Shown piece after piece: positions 1 through 7,648 of a stretch of DNA of 64,000 bases. Position 1 is the stretch's first letter. Each line of letters starts with the position of its first letter. The DNA comes from Pseudomonas migulae (GTDB lineage Bacteria; Pseudomonadota; Gammaproteobacteria; Pseudomonadales; Pseudomonadaceae): positions 2,067,501 to 2,131,500 of the forward strand of contig NZ_JALJWR010000001.1 in NCBI RefSeq assembly GCF_024169315.1. Direction: 5' to 3'. The notes under the pieces are model-generated. The model was given only the letters and a program-made list of their open reading frames with translations, did not search any database and was not told where the DNA came from. Both the position numbers and the translations under genes were made by a program.

Positions 1-59
1 CAAGAGCCGCCGTTACCGCAGGAATGGATATGTACACCCTCAAAAAACTCGCCGCCTGA
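1..59 (+). CDS. 3' end of an unidentified gene (partial)
   Basis: An open frame enters from the left edge and stops at TGA 57-59, ending in the residues GMDMYTLKKLAA. About 18 residues are visible, too few to assign a family. The tail resembles the C-terminal part of tyrosine recombinases or phage-type integrases, but this is only a resemblance. It is followed by a single REP-like sequence. Confidence 0.3.
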   Translation, partial: RAAVTAGMDMYTLKKLAA

Positions 60-70
60 CACTCAGCCAT

Positions 71-94
71 CGCGGGCAAGCCCGCTCCCACAGG
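71..94. repeat. single REP-like element
   Basis: The sequence CGCGGGCAAGCCCGCTCCCA is one copy of the REP-type repeat found elsewhere in the window as inverted pairs. Here only one arm is visible, just after the partial gene at the left edge. Confidence 0.6.
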
Positions 95-145
95 GATCAA
101 TGTGTACTCACGAAACTCACTTCCAGACAACACAACGTCCAAAGC

Positions 146-182
146 AAAAAAAGCCCGCTGACCTAACCGGTCCAGCGGGCTT
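146..182 (-). terminator. Rho-independent terminator of mbtH
   Basis: Read on the minus strand, the stem AAGCCCGCTG/CAGCGGGCTT is followed by a run of seven T residues. It lies about 20 bp beyond the stop codon of the mbtH-like gene and should end that transcript. Confidence 0.8.
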
Positions 183-199
183 CTCTTTGCGCGAAAACG

Positions 200-424
200 T
201 TAGTGAGCCACAGCCTGCTCTTCCATCTTCTTGCGCAAGCTCAACGGACGCATGTCCGTCCAGGTTTCTTCGATGTAAGCCAGGCATTCCTTCTTCAGCC
301 CGCTCTTGCCCACGGTACGCCAGCCTTCTGGCACGGCTTTGTAGTCGGGCCAGATCGAGTACTGCTCTTCGTGGTTGATCACGACCTGAAAGAGGATGTC
401 CTCGCGGTCGAATACTGACGTCAT
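200..424 (-). CDS. MbtH-like NRPS accessory protein
   Basis: This 74-residue protein belongs to the MbtH family. Members bind adenylation domains of nonribosomal peptide synthetases and are often needed for their solubility or activity. The family signature is clear: [10 protein letters not shown] near residue 22, GW at about 37 and a C-terminal [10 protein letters not shown]. The length is typical. The start at 424 is preceded by GGAGAG at good spacing; a longer frame to 457 lacks family support. It lies just downstream of pvdH but has its own PvdS-type promoter (485-509), so it may be made both alone and by read-through. The natural partners are pyoverdine synthetases such as PvdL in this window. 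Confidence 0.95.
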   Translation of the reverse strand: MTSVFDREDILFQVVINHEEQYSIWPDYKAVPEGWRTVGKSGLKKECLAYIEETWTDMRPLSLRKKMEEQAVAH

Positions 425-484
425 GGTGTCTCTCCATCGCTGTAAGGTGGGCTGCACTGCGTGCGCAGCCGTTATGTAGAAAGA

Positions 485-509
485 ACGTTCCGGGGCCCGG
501 AAAATTTAG
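485..509 (-). promoter_or_regulatory. PvdS iron-starvation box for mbtH
   Basis: On the minus strand the sequence reads CTAAAT, 16 bases, CGT, the consensus for the ECF sigma factor PvdS. CTAAAT is at 504-509 and CGT at 485-487, about 60 bp upstream of the mbtH start. The upstream element contains the TAA stop codon of pvdH (506-508). Confidence 0.85.
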
Positions 510-1918
510 AGGCTGGCAGTGGCAGCGGCCATCGCCCGGCCGAAAATCTCGGCAACCCGATCGATTTCCGCAGCGGTGATCACCAAGGGCGGCAGGAAAC
601 GCACCACCCCGCCATGACGACCGCCCAACTCCAGAATCAGCCCACGCTTGAGGCATTCACGCTGCACCTGCGGCGCCAGCCGCGCAAAAATCGGCGGATG
701 CCCCTGAACATCCGGCGCACCCGTCGGATCGACCAGTTCGACGCCGAGCATCAGGCCGCGACCGCGAATATCACCCAGCTGTGGGTAGTCCCGCTGCAGG
801 ATGCGCAAGTGCTCGCTCAAACGTTCGCCCATGGCAGCAGCGTGCTCACACACCTTGTGCTCGACCAGGTAACGCATCACCGCCGAGCCCGCGGCCATCG
901 CCATCTGATTGCCACGGAACGTCCCGGCATGGGCACCCGGCAGCCAGGTGTCGAGCCAGTCGCGATACACCACCACCGCCAGTGGCAGGCTGCCGCCGAT
1001 GGCTTTGGACATCACCACCACATCCGGAATGATCCCGGCGTGCTCGAAGGCGAACATCTTGCCGGTGCGGGCAAAACCGCTCTGGATTTCGTCGACGATC
1101 AGCGCCACGCCCGCCTTCTCGGTGATGCGCCGCACGCCGCGCAACCAGTCAAGGTCAGCCGGGATCACCCCGCCCTCGCCCTGGACGACTTCCACGATCA
1201 CGGCGGCTGGCAATTGCACGCCGGCCTCGGGATCGTTCAGCAAGTTATCGAGATAGTTGAGATTGACCTGCACGCCTTGGGCGCCACCGAGGCCGAACGG
1301 GCACCGGTAATCGTAGGGATACGGCATGAACTGCACGCCGCTGCTGAGCAACGCACCCAAGGGCTTTTTCGGCCCCAGGCTGCCCATCAGACTCAACGCG
1401 CCCTGGCTCATGCCGTGATAACCGCCCTGGAATGACAGCACAGTGCTGCGTCCGGTGGCGGTGCGCACCAGTTTCAGCGCGGCTTCCACCGCGTCGGTGC
1501 CGGTCGGGCCGCAAAACTGGATCTTTGCTTCGGCGGCGAGCGCTGGCGGCAGCAGGCCGAACAGGTCCTGGACGAACTGGTCCTTGACCGGCGTGGTCAG
1601 GTCGAGAGTGTGCAGCGGCAGTTCATCGGTCAGCACTTGCTGGATCGCTTCGATCACCACCGGATGGTTGTGCCCCAGGGCCAGTGTTCCGGCGCCGGCC
1701 AGGCAGTCAATGAAACTGCGGCCTTCGACGTCTTCGACATAAATGCCCTTGGCACGCTTCAGGGCCAGGGGAATGCGGCGCGGGTAGCTGCGGGCATTCG
1801 ACTCCTGCTGACTCTGGCGGGCCAGCAATGGCGATTCGTTGAACTGATACAGCGTCTCGGCCGGCGCCGGAGTGATCCGGGCCGACTGATCTTCCATAAG
1901 GCTGGTAGCGACTGACAT
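506..1918 (-). CDS. pvdH: Diaminobutyrate-2-oxoglutarate aminotransferase PvdH
   Basis: This 470-residue class III PLP aminotransferase is expected to convert aspartate beta-semialdehyde to L-2,4-diaminobutyrate, a precursor of the pyoverdine chromophore, with glutamate as amino donor. Visible family features are CLAGAGTLALGHNHP near residue 80, FQGGYHGMSQGALS, VDEIQSGFARTG, and the PLP lysine in MSKAIGGSLPLA near residue 305. The start at 1918 is chosen because GAGGGG precedes it and because a perfect PvdS promoter lies at 1955-1979. The longer frame to 1960 would begin inside that promoter. The cytoplasmic product feeds PvdL, whose last module is expected to activate diaminobutyrate. Confidence 0.95.
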   Translation of the reverse strand: MSVATSLMEDQSARITPAPAETLYQFNESPLLARQSQQESNARSYPRRIPLALKRAKGIYVEDVEGRSFIDCLAGAGTLALGHNHPVVIEAIQQVLTDELPLHTLDLTTPVKDQFVQDLFGLLPPALAAEAKIQFCGPTGTDAVEAALKLVRTATGRSTVLSFQGGYHGMSQGALSLMGSLGPKKPLGALLSSGVQFMPYPYDYRCPFGLGGAQGVQVNLNYLDNLLNDPEAGVQLPAAVIVEVVQGEGGVIPADLDWLRGVRRITEKAGVALIVDEIQSGFARTGKMFAFEHAGIIPDVVVMSKAIGGSLPLAVVVYRDWLDTWLPGAHAGTFRGNQMAMAAGSAVMRYLVEHKVCEHAAAMGERLSEHLRILQRDYPQLGDIRGRGLMLGVELVDPTGAPDVQGHPPIFARLAPQVQRECLKRGLILELGGRHGGVVRFLPPLVITAAEIDRVAEIFGRAMAAATASL

Positions 1919-1954
1919 CTCTCGACCCCTCAATAAGGTTTTCCTGTTCTGGAA

Positions 1955-1979
1955 ACGCATCAGCGCGCCGAGGATTTAG
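1955..1979 (-). promoter_or_regulatory. PvdS iron-starvation box for pvdH
   Basis: The minus strand reads CTAAAT (1974-1979), 16 bases, CGT (1955-1957), a full match to the PvdS consensus. It lies about 37 bp upstream of the chosen pvdH start. Most of it sits inside the 3' end of the preceding acetyltransferase gene, which ends at 1960. Confidence 0.9.
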
Positions 1980-2481
1980 ACCCTTGATCAGCTTTCCATG
2001 AAGGTGGCGTCAGTGCTTTGTGCATGGGGATGGCGTGGAGTCCGCCTACGGTGAAGGTTTCGGCGCAGGGCTGATAACCCAGATGACGGTAAAAGGCTTC
2101 GCCGGTTCGGGTGCTGTTGAGTCGGGCTTGCGTCACACCCTGTTCGATCAACCAGCTTTCGAGGTCGTGGACCAGCGCCAGCCCGGCACCCCGTCGAAAC
2201 CATTCCGGTTGTACATAACAGAACGCAATCTTGCCGCTGATGGCCGCCATCGCCACGCCCACCGGTTTGTCCTGCAACAGGGCGATGTTCAGGTACAACC
2301 GTGGGTCGTTCAACCACGGCTGAATGTGCCCGGCGGTTTTGTTGTGAGTCCAGGTGGCGACGGTTCGCGGGTCGTTGCGATGGTCGAGCGCACAGCCGAC
2401 GCGGATCGAACGTTCGACGATCCGGCTGATGATGCCGGCGTCGGCGGGGGTTGCCTTGCAGACGTACAGGGGTGCATCCAT
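1960..2481 (-). CDS. GNAT-family N-acetyltransferase
   Basis: This 173-residue protein has the layout of a GNAT acetyltransferase, which transfers acetyl from acetyl-CoA to an amine; the substrate cannot be told from sequence. The N-terminal part reads YVCKATPADAGIISRIVERS. The core acetyl-CoA region FCYVQPEWFRRGAGLALVHD is near residues 90-110, followed by the usual late motif GEAFYRHLGYQP. The 3' end overlaps the pvdH promoter. The gene reads in the same direction as pvdH with 41 bp between them, so read-through is possible, but nothing ties it to pyoverdine synthesis directly. The start at 2481 has GAGG about 10 bp upstream. Confidence 0.8.
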   Translation of the reverse strand: MDAPLYVCKATPADAGIISRIVERSIRVGCALDHRNDPRTVATWTHNKTAGHIQPWLNDPRLYLNIALLQDKPVGVAMAAISGKIAFCYVQPEWFRRGAGLALVHDLESWLIEQGVTQARLNSTRTGEAFYRHLGYQPCAETFTVGGLHAIPMHKALTPPSWKADQGSKSSAR

Positions 2482-2590
2482 GGCGCTGTGACCTCAATCC
2501 ATTGAGAAAAAGCTGTCGGGGACGATAGCGCCGCAGGTGACAGGAATGCCAATGGAGAGAGGTTACATTTGATGTGCAACACAGATCCAA

Positions 2591-2679
2591 TGTGGGAGCG
2601 GGCTTGCTCGCGAAGGCGGACTGTCAGTCAACATTAATGCTGAATGTTCAATCGCTTCGCGAGCAAGCCCGCTCCCACA
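2591..2679. repeat. REP doublet (REPIN-like)
   Basis: Two inverted arms, TGTGGGAGCGGGCTTGCTCG at 2591 and its complement ending at 2679, flank about 35 bp. The element lies between the GNAT gene and the 3' end of the sensor kinase gene. It belongs to the same sub-family as the pair at 37501-37590. Confidence 0.85.
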
Positions 2680-2697
2680 TTTGCTCTACGGTGTTGC

Positions 2698-4020
2698 TCA
2701 GACCGGTTGCAACGGCATGCTCAACTCAACCCGCAACCCATCCGGCCGGCTGTCGAAATGCAGTGTGCAGCCACACCGCTGGACAATCGCCTGGACAATC
2801 GCCAGCCCCAGGCCGCAGCCGGTGCTCTGGCCGTTGCGCCAGAAACGCTGGGTCAAATGTTGCAGATCATCTTCGGCAATGCCCGGGCCATGGTCGCGCA
2901 CCACGAACTGCACGCGGCTGCCGGTGGTTTCCAGGCTCAGTTCAACCGGACCGTCGTTCGGGGTATGGCGCAGGGCGTTGTCCAGCAGATTGCGCAGCGC
3001 GGCAATCGACAGCACGGCGGGCATTTGCACCGGCGCATGGGAGAGTGTCGGCGGCAGCTTGAATTTGATCCGCTGACGATCACCGCTGGCGGCATCCTGA
3101 ATCGCCAATTTCGCCACTTGCTCGGCGCTGCATTGCACACCATCGTCGAACGACAGGCTGCCCTCGACCCGCGCCAGCAGCAGCAATTGTTCAAGGGTCC
3201 GGTGCAGACGGTCGGCGCCCTCCTCGGCCCGGGCCAGGGATTGATCCCGCGCCGCGCCTTCAGTCATGCGTGCCACCTGCAGGTGCGTCTTGATCGCCGT
3301 CAGCGGGCTGCGCAATTCATGCGCTGCGTCACCGGTCAGTCGGCGTTCGCGCTCGATGGTCTTGCCGATGCGCTGAAACAACTGGTTCTGGGTGTCCAGC
3401 AACGGTTGCAATTCACTGGGCAGCGGCTGGATCTGCAAAGGTTCCAGCGAGTCGGCGCTGCGGCGCATCAAGGCATCGCGCATGCGATTGAGCGGCGCCA
3501 GCCCCTGGCCGATCCCCAGCCAGAGCAGGCACAGACAACCCAGCAACGCCACGCCCACCGGCACCGAAGCGGCCAGCAGGATCGACATGTTCAGGGCCTC
3601 GCGCTCGATCTGCCGATCAGCGGTGGTGATGCGCAGATCACCGCGGGCCAGCGTGAAACTGCGCCACGGCGCGCCGTCGATCATCTGATCGTGGAAACCC
3701 ATTTTCTCGGCTTCCAGGGTTTGTTGCGGATCGGTGTGACTGCGGGCGAGGATTTCCCCGCGCAACGAGCTGACCTGGCACGCCATACCGCCGGGAATGT
3801 TCAGCTGTTCGGCGCTGAAATGGGTGCCCTCGCCCTTGGTCGGCAACGCCGGCAATTGCTCCATCAGGCCAGCGACCATGCGCGCCGATGCCACCAGCCG
3901 CTGGTCAAGGGAAAACATCATCTGATTACGCAGGTCGCTGAGCATCCAGGCCGCTGCCAGGGCCCAGATCAGCGCAAAGGCAGCACCGAGCGTCAGGCTC
4001 AGGCGCAAACGCAGGCTCAT
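2698..4020 (-). CDS. dsbS: Sensor histidine kinase, DsbS-like
   Basis: This 440-residue inner-membrane kinase has an N-terminal membrane segment (about 7-28), a periplasmic region, a second membrane segment (about 145-170), then HAMP, HisKA (TGDAAHELRSPLTAIKTH) and HATPase (NLLDNALRHTP, GPGIAEDD, GCGLGLAIVQ). It pairs with the adjacent OmpR-type regulator and sits divergent from dsbD-tlpA-dsbG. This is the arrangement of P. aeruginosa DsbRS (PA2479/PA2480), described as a copper-responsive system controlling dsbDEG. The periplasmic region contains one cysteine, Cys81, at the position I recall for the reported copper-sensing cysteine. The start codon ATG at 4020 overlaps the regulator stop by one base; a GTG one codon earlier is also possible. 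Confidence 0.85.
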   Translation of the reverse strand: MSLRLRLSLTLGAAFALIWALAAAWMLSDLRNQMMFSLDQRLVASARMVAGLMEQLPALPTKGEGTHFSAEQLNIPGGMACQVSSLRGEILARSHTDPQQTLEAEKMGFHDQMIDGAPWRSFTLARGDLRITTADRQIEREALNMSILLAASVPVGVALLGCLCLLWLGIGQGLAPLNRMRDALMRRSADSLEPLQIQPLPSELQPLLDTQNQLFQRIGKTIERERRLTGDAAHELRSPLTAIKTHLQVARMTEGAARDQSLARAEEGADRLHRTLEQLLLLARVEGSLSFDDGVQCSAEQVAKLAIQDAASGDRQRIKFKLPPTLSHAPVQMPAVLSIAALRNLLDNALRHTPNDGPVELSLETTGSRVQFVVRDHGPGIAEDDLQHLTQRFWRNGQSTGCGLGLAIVQAIVQRCGCTLHFDSRPDGLRVELSMPLQPV

Positions 4021-4703
4021 CACTTTTTCAATTCCTCTCCACCATCGGCCGGCCCAAGGCGATAGCCCAGGCCGCGCACGGTCTCGACAATGCCGTTACC
4101 GAGTTTACGCCTCAGGTGATGGATATGAACGTTGAGGGCGTTGCTTTCCAGCTCGTCGTTGAAACCGTAGACGCTGTCTTTCAATTGCTCGGTGGACAAC
4201 ACCCGACCACGGTTATGCAGCAACGCCTGCAGCAGCGATTGCTCGCGCCGCGACAAATCCACTGGCTGGCCGCCCAGCATGGTCTCGCGGCTGCTCGGAT
4301 CGTAAGTCAGGCGACCGTGCTCGATCAGGTTGACGCTGCGCCCCGCCACCCGTCGCAACAGGGTGTGCAGGCGCGCGGCGAGTTCACGCAAGTCGAACGG
4401 TTTGAGCAGGTAATCGTCGGCACCGGCCTGCAAACCGTCGACGCGGTCGGTGACCGAATCCCGGGCGGTGAGGATCAGCACCGGGATTTCCAGACCGCTG
4501 TGGCGCAACTGCTGCAATAGCTTAAGCCCGTCTTCGTCGGGCAAGCCAAGGTCGAGGACCATCACATCGAACTCGGCGACCTTCAGCATCGCCCGCGCCT
4601 TGGATGCGGTGTTGACATGTTCCACGGTCAGACCCTGAGCAGTCAGCCCGGCAACGATCCCGCTGGCAATCAACTCATCGTCTTCGCAAACCAGTACGTG
4701 CAT
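4020..4703 (-). CDS. dsbR: OmpR-family response regulator, DsbR-like
   Basis: This 227-residue regulator has a receiver domain (about 1-115) and an OmpR/PhoB winged-helix DNA-binding domain (about 125-220). The phospho-acceptor aspartate is in VMVLDLGLPDEDG near residue 51, and the conserved lysine is in DDYLLKPFDL near 101. The recognition region includes NALNVHIHHLRRKLG. It forms a two-gene operon with the DsbS-like kinase. Its likely target is the divergent dsbD operon, where a direct repeat of CGGTTAATC with 11-bp period is visible at 5845-5864. The hemopexin-like gene now separates this regulator from that operon. Confidence 0.88.
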   Translation of the reverse strand: MHVLVCEDDELIASGIVAGLTAQGLTVEHVNTASKARAMLKVAEFDVMVLDLGLPDEDGLKLLQQLRHSGLEIPVLILTARDSVTDRVDGLQAGADDYLLKPFDLRELAARLHTLLRRVAGRSVNLIEHGRLTYDPSSRETMLGGQPVDLSRREQSLLQALLHNRGRVLSTEQLKDSVYGFNDELESNALNVHIHHLRRKLGNGIVETVRGLGYRLGPADGGEELKK

Positions 4704-4955
4704 GGGAACTCCCCTGAGCCAAAACGCGAGTCAAGCAGATGAAGATTAAGCGGCAATTATGGCAAGCCCTGCTGCGGACGAACAGCACCGCATTCGCCTG
4801 GACACTTCTAGCAACTTTCCAACCAACTCCAACGCCTGATTAGTACTTCTAAAAAACCAAGAAACAAAAAGCCTTAAAAAACCAAATGCAAATTACCTTC
4901 TACTGGAAATACTCTAAACACTCATTCAAACACAAACAATAACAGGAACTTAAAC

Positions 4956-5663
4956 ATGTCTAACCTTCATAACTTTGTGGCCGTCGACTGGCGATCCGGA
5001 AGGGACCGGATTTATTTCTTTTTTAAAGATACCAATACTTACTCTCGCTATGACGTTGGTGACGACCGGGTAATTAATGAGCATCCGAGCGACATCACTT
5101 CGGAGGGATGGGGCGCCTTTCACCCTCATGCAAAAAACCTCTGCTTCGGATTTCACACCGACCGCATAGTGGGTGACAACAGGTTCAGTTGGGACGCCGA
5201 CATCCTCTGGCTATTTTATTACGACAAAGAAACACCAATGGTATGCGAATACGACCAGGACGCCGATAAACCGGTAAGTTTCAAGCGTGTCGACCAATCG
5301 ATATGGCACATGCTACTACCCTACTTCGACAGCATTATCGCGGGCACTTGCTGGCAAAGACCCTTTAAAGTCACAGGAAAATACATCTTCAAGTTCATTT
5401 TAGACGATGGGAAATACCTCTATCTTGATTGGCAAAACAAAATCCCTGTCATCGGCGAAATCGACGACTCTTCTTGGCCAGGGCTTGCAGACTTTAAACA
5501 TGAAATTATCACCGCCGCACAAGTCGACGCCGACTTCACTGACAACTATCTGTATATCTTTCTGACCGGAAACAGATACTTGAAATACAACATCGACAAA
5601 AACCAGCTTCAGGTAGGCGCACGAGACGTCGGCACGAACTGGCCCGGATTAGTGAAGGACTGA
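4956..5663 (+). CDS. Hemopexin-like repeat protein (photopexin-type)
   Basis: The 235-residue protein appears to consist almost entirely of four hemopexin-like repeats (about 5-55, 60-120, 122-178, 180-235). Each has a strand such as DRIYFFFKDTNTYSRYD, ILWLFYYD, KYIFKFILDDGKYLYLD or NYLYIFLTGNRYLKYN, followed by a W-containing turn (SWPGLADF, NWPGLVKD). This matches one four-bladed hemopexin propeller, as in bacterial photopexins. No signal peptide or catalytic domain is seen, so it may be cytoplasmic or exported by an unknown route. Whether it binds heme, metal or protein cannot be told. The gene and its upstream region are AT-richer than the neighbours, suggesting acquisition. The start at 4956 has AGGAA upstream. 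Confidence 0.75.
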   Translation: MSNLHNFVAVDWRSGRDRIYFFFKDTNTYSRYDVGDDRVINEHPSDITSEGWGAFHPHAKNLCFGFHTDRIVGDNRFSWDADILWLFYYDKETPMVCEYDQDADKPVSFKRVDQSIWHMLLPYFDSIIAGTCWQRPFKVTGKYIFKFILDDGKYLYLDWQNKIPVIGEIDDSSWPGLADFKHEIITAAQVDADFTDNYLYIFLTGNRYLKYNIDKNQLQVGARDVGTNWPGLVKD

Positions 5664-5681
5664 CTTGACTCCAGCCGGTTA

Positions 5682-5714
5682 AATCCTGGGGGCGTTAATC
5701 ACGTTCCCAGGATT
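5682..5714 (+). terminator. Possible terminator of hemopexin-like gene
   Basis: A perfect 9-bp stem AATCCTGGG/CCCAGGATT with a 15-base loop lies 19 bp after the stop codon. It lacks a clear T-run, so termination is only a guess. Confidence 0.4.
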
Positions 5715-5844
5715 GTCGGCACCCGGAAAACAAAACGCCTTTCAGGACCATAGGCGATGATTCTCCATCTGAAAATAGTCCAATCACCTGATTGATTGCA
5801 GACGAACGCAGGAAATCAAACACCGGTCTCGCCTGGCATGAGCG

Positions 5845-5864
5845 CGGTTAATCATCGGTTAATC
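5845..5864 (+). promoter_or_regulatory. Candidate DsbR direct-repeat site
   Basis: CGGTTAATC occurs twice (5845-5853 and 5856-5864), offset by 11 bp. This one-turn tandem spacing is typical of OmpR-family binding sites. It lies about 50 bp upstream of the dsbD start and is the best candidate for control by the DsbR-like regulator. Assignment is by position and pattern only. Confidence 0.6.
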
Positions 5865-5911
5865 GCCGCCTCCCATTGTGCACCTCACTTGCAAAGGGAT
5901 AAGGCTTACCC

Positions 5912-7648
5912 ATGCGTCGTCTGTTTTTGTTTTTTGTTCTCTTGATCTCGGGTGTGGCCCAGGCAGGGACCAATCCGTTCGAAACCAAACCTGAATTCCT
6001 GCCGGTGGAAAAGGCCTTCGTCTTCACCTCCGAACGCCTCGAGTCAGGTGAAACACAGCTTTACTGGCAGATCAGCGATGGTTATTACCTTTATCAGAAG
6101 CGCCTGAAATTCGATGGGTTGCCCGCCGAGCTGCATCCCGTGCTACCCGAAGGCGAGTCTCACAGTGATGAATTCTTCGGCGAACAGCCGGTTTATCGCC
6201 AGGGCCTGGAACTGAAGATACCGGCGGGCGCGACGGGCACGATCAAGGTCGGCTTCCAGGGCTGTGCCGATGCCGGTTTGTGTTATCCACCGCAAACCCA
6301 GGTGGTCGACCTGGGCGGCAACGCTGCCACGTCGGCGGCAAACGAAGCACCGGATCAAGCCCTGGCCAGCGGATTGCAACAGCGTGCTTTGGGCTGGAGT
6401 CTGTTGGTGTTCTTCGGACTGGGCCTGTTGCTGGCGTTCACCCCTTGTTCGTTGCCGATGCTGCCGATTCTGGCCGGTTTGATCGTGGGCAGCGGCGCCA
6501 CGCCGAAACGTGGTTTTGCGCTGGCGACCAGCTATGTCGTAAGCATGGCGCTGGTGTATGCGGCGATGGGCGTTCTGGCGGCGTTGCTGGGGGCGAACCT
6601 GCAGGCACTGCTGCAAAACCCCTGGTTGCTGGGCAGTTTCGCCGCGGTCTTTGTCCTTTTGGCACTGCCGATGTTCGGGTTCTTCGAACTGCAATTGCCG
6701 GTGGCCGTGCGGGATCGACTGGAGAACGTCTCACGCAATCAACGCGGTGGCAGCCTGCTCGGCGCGGGCGTGCTGGGCGCCTTGTCCGGTTTGCTGGTCG
6801 GCCCGTGCATGACCGCTCCGCTGGCTGGTGCTCTGCTCTATATCGCGCAAAGCGGCAATGCGCTGCACGGCGGGTTGATTCTGTTCGCCATGGGCATCGG
6901 CATCGGTGTGCCGCTGCTGTTGCTGGTGACGGTCGGCAATCGCTTCCTGCCCAAACCCGGCGCGTGGATGAACCTGCTCAAAGGCGTATTCGGCTTCCTG
7001 TTCCTGGCCACGGCCCTGCTGATGCTGCGACCGGTGCTGGATGAGTCGCTGTGGATTGGCCTGTGTGGTGCGTTGTTGCTGATTGCCGCCTACAGCGCCT
7101 GGAAACAGTCGGAAGGTTTCGGTCGCGTCGCGCATCTGTTTGGCGCCAGTTCATTGTTGCTCGGCGTGTGGGGCAGCCTGTTGATGATCGGTGCGGCGGG
7201 CGGCAGCGATGACCTGTTGAAACCCCTGCAGGTCTACAGCGCGGCCAATGCGAGCACTGTCGCCCGCCCGGTCGGCCACGATGCCTTCACCACGATCAAG
7301 GACCCGGCTGCGCTGCAACGGGAGCTCGACGCGGCACAGGCCCAGGGCCAATGGGTGCTGCTGGACTACTACGCCGACTGGTGCGTGTCGTGCAAAGTCA
7401 TGGAAAAACAGGTTTTCGGCCAATCCCGTGTCCTCGACGCCTTGAGCGATGTGCGCTTGCTACGGCTGGACGTCACCGCCGACAATGCCGCCAGCCGCGA
7501 ACTGCTTGGCCGTTATAAAGTGCCGGGGCCGCCGAGTTTTCTGTGGATCGGCGCCGACGGCATCGAGCGTCGCAGCCAGCGCATCACCGGCGAGGTCGAT
7601 GCCGACACTTTCCTGCAACGCTGGACCACCACCCGAGACGCCCGTTAA
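5912..7648 (+). CDS. dsbD: Thiol:disulfide interchange protein DsbD
   Basis: This 578-residue inner-membrane protein carries reducing power from cytoplasmic thioredoxin to periplasmic proteins. A signal peptide ends near AQA (residue 18). The N-terminal alpha domain follows, with CADAGLCYPP near residues 117-126. The membrane beta domain (about 165-430, eight segments) has its cysteine pair in FTPCSLPML and GPCMTAPL. The C-terminal gamma thioredoxin domain has the active site WCVSCK near residue 490. All six expected cysteines are present. The next gene overlaps the stop codon by one base, so dsbD, the TlpA-like gene and dsbG form an operon. A likely regulator site lies upstream at 5845-5864. 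Confidence 0.95.
   Translation: MRRLFLFFVLLISGVAQAGTNPFETKPEFLPVEKAFVFTSERLESGETQLYWQISDGYYLYQKRLKFDGLPAELHPVLPEGESHSDEFFGEQPVYRQGLELKIPAGATGTIKVGFQGCADAGLCYPPQTQVVDLGGNAATSAANEAPDQALASGLQQRALGWSLLVFFGLGLLLAFTPCSLPMLPILAGLIVGSGATPKRGFALATSYVVSMALVYAAMGVLAALLGANLQALLQNPWLLGSFAAVFVLLALPMFGFFELQLPVAVRDRLENVSRNQRGGSLLGAGVLGALSGLLVGPCMTAPLAGALLYIAQSGNALHGGLILFAMGIGIGVPLLLLVTVGNRFLPKPGAWMNLLKGVFGFLFLATALLMLRPVLDESLWIGLCGALLLIAAYSAWKQSEGFGRVAHLFGASSLLLGVWGSLLMIGAAGGSDDLLKPLQVYSAANASTVARPVGHDAFTTIKDPAALQRELDAAQAQGQWVLLDYYADWCVSCKVMEKQVFGQSRVLDALSDVRLLRLDVTADNAASRELLGRYKVPGPPSFLWIGADGIERRSQRITGEVDADTFLQRWTTTRDAR

Noticed and set aside
117..656. 179-residue minus-strand frame over mbtH
   Set aside because: It overlaps the clear mbtH-like gene and the pvdH end in another frame and has no family features.
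461..1435. 324-residue plus-strand frame opposite pvdH
   Set aside because: It is antisense to the aminotransferase and has low-complexity His/Gln-rich sequence typical of shadow frames.
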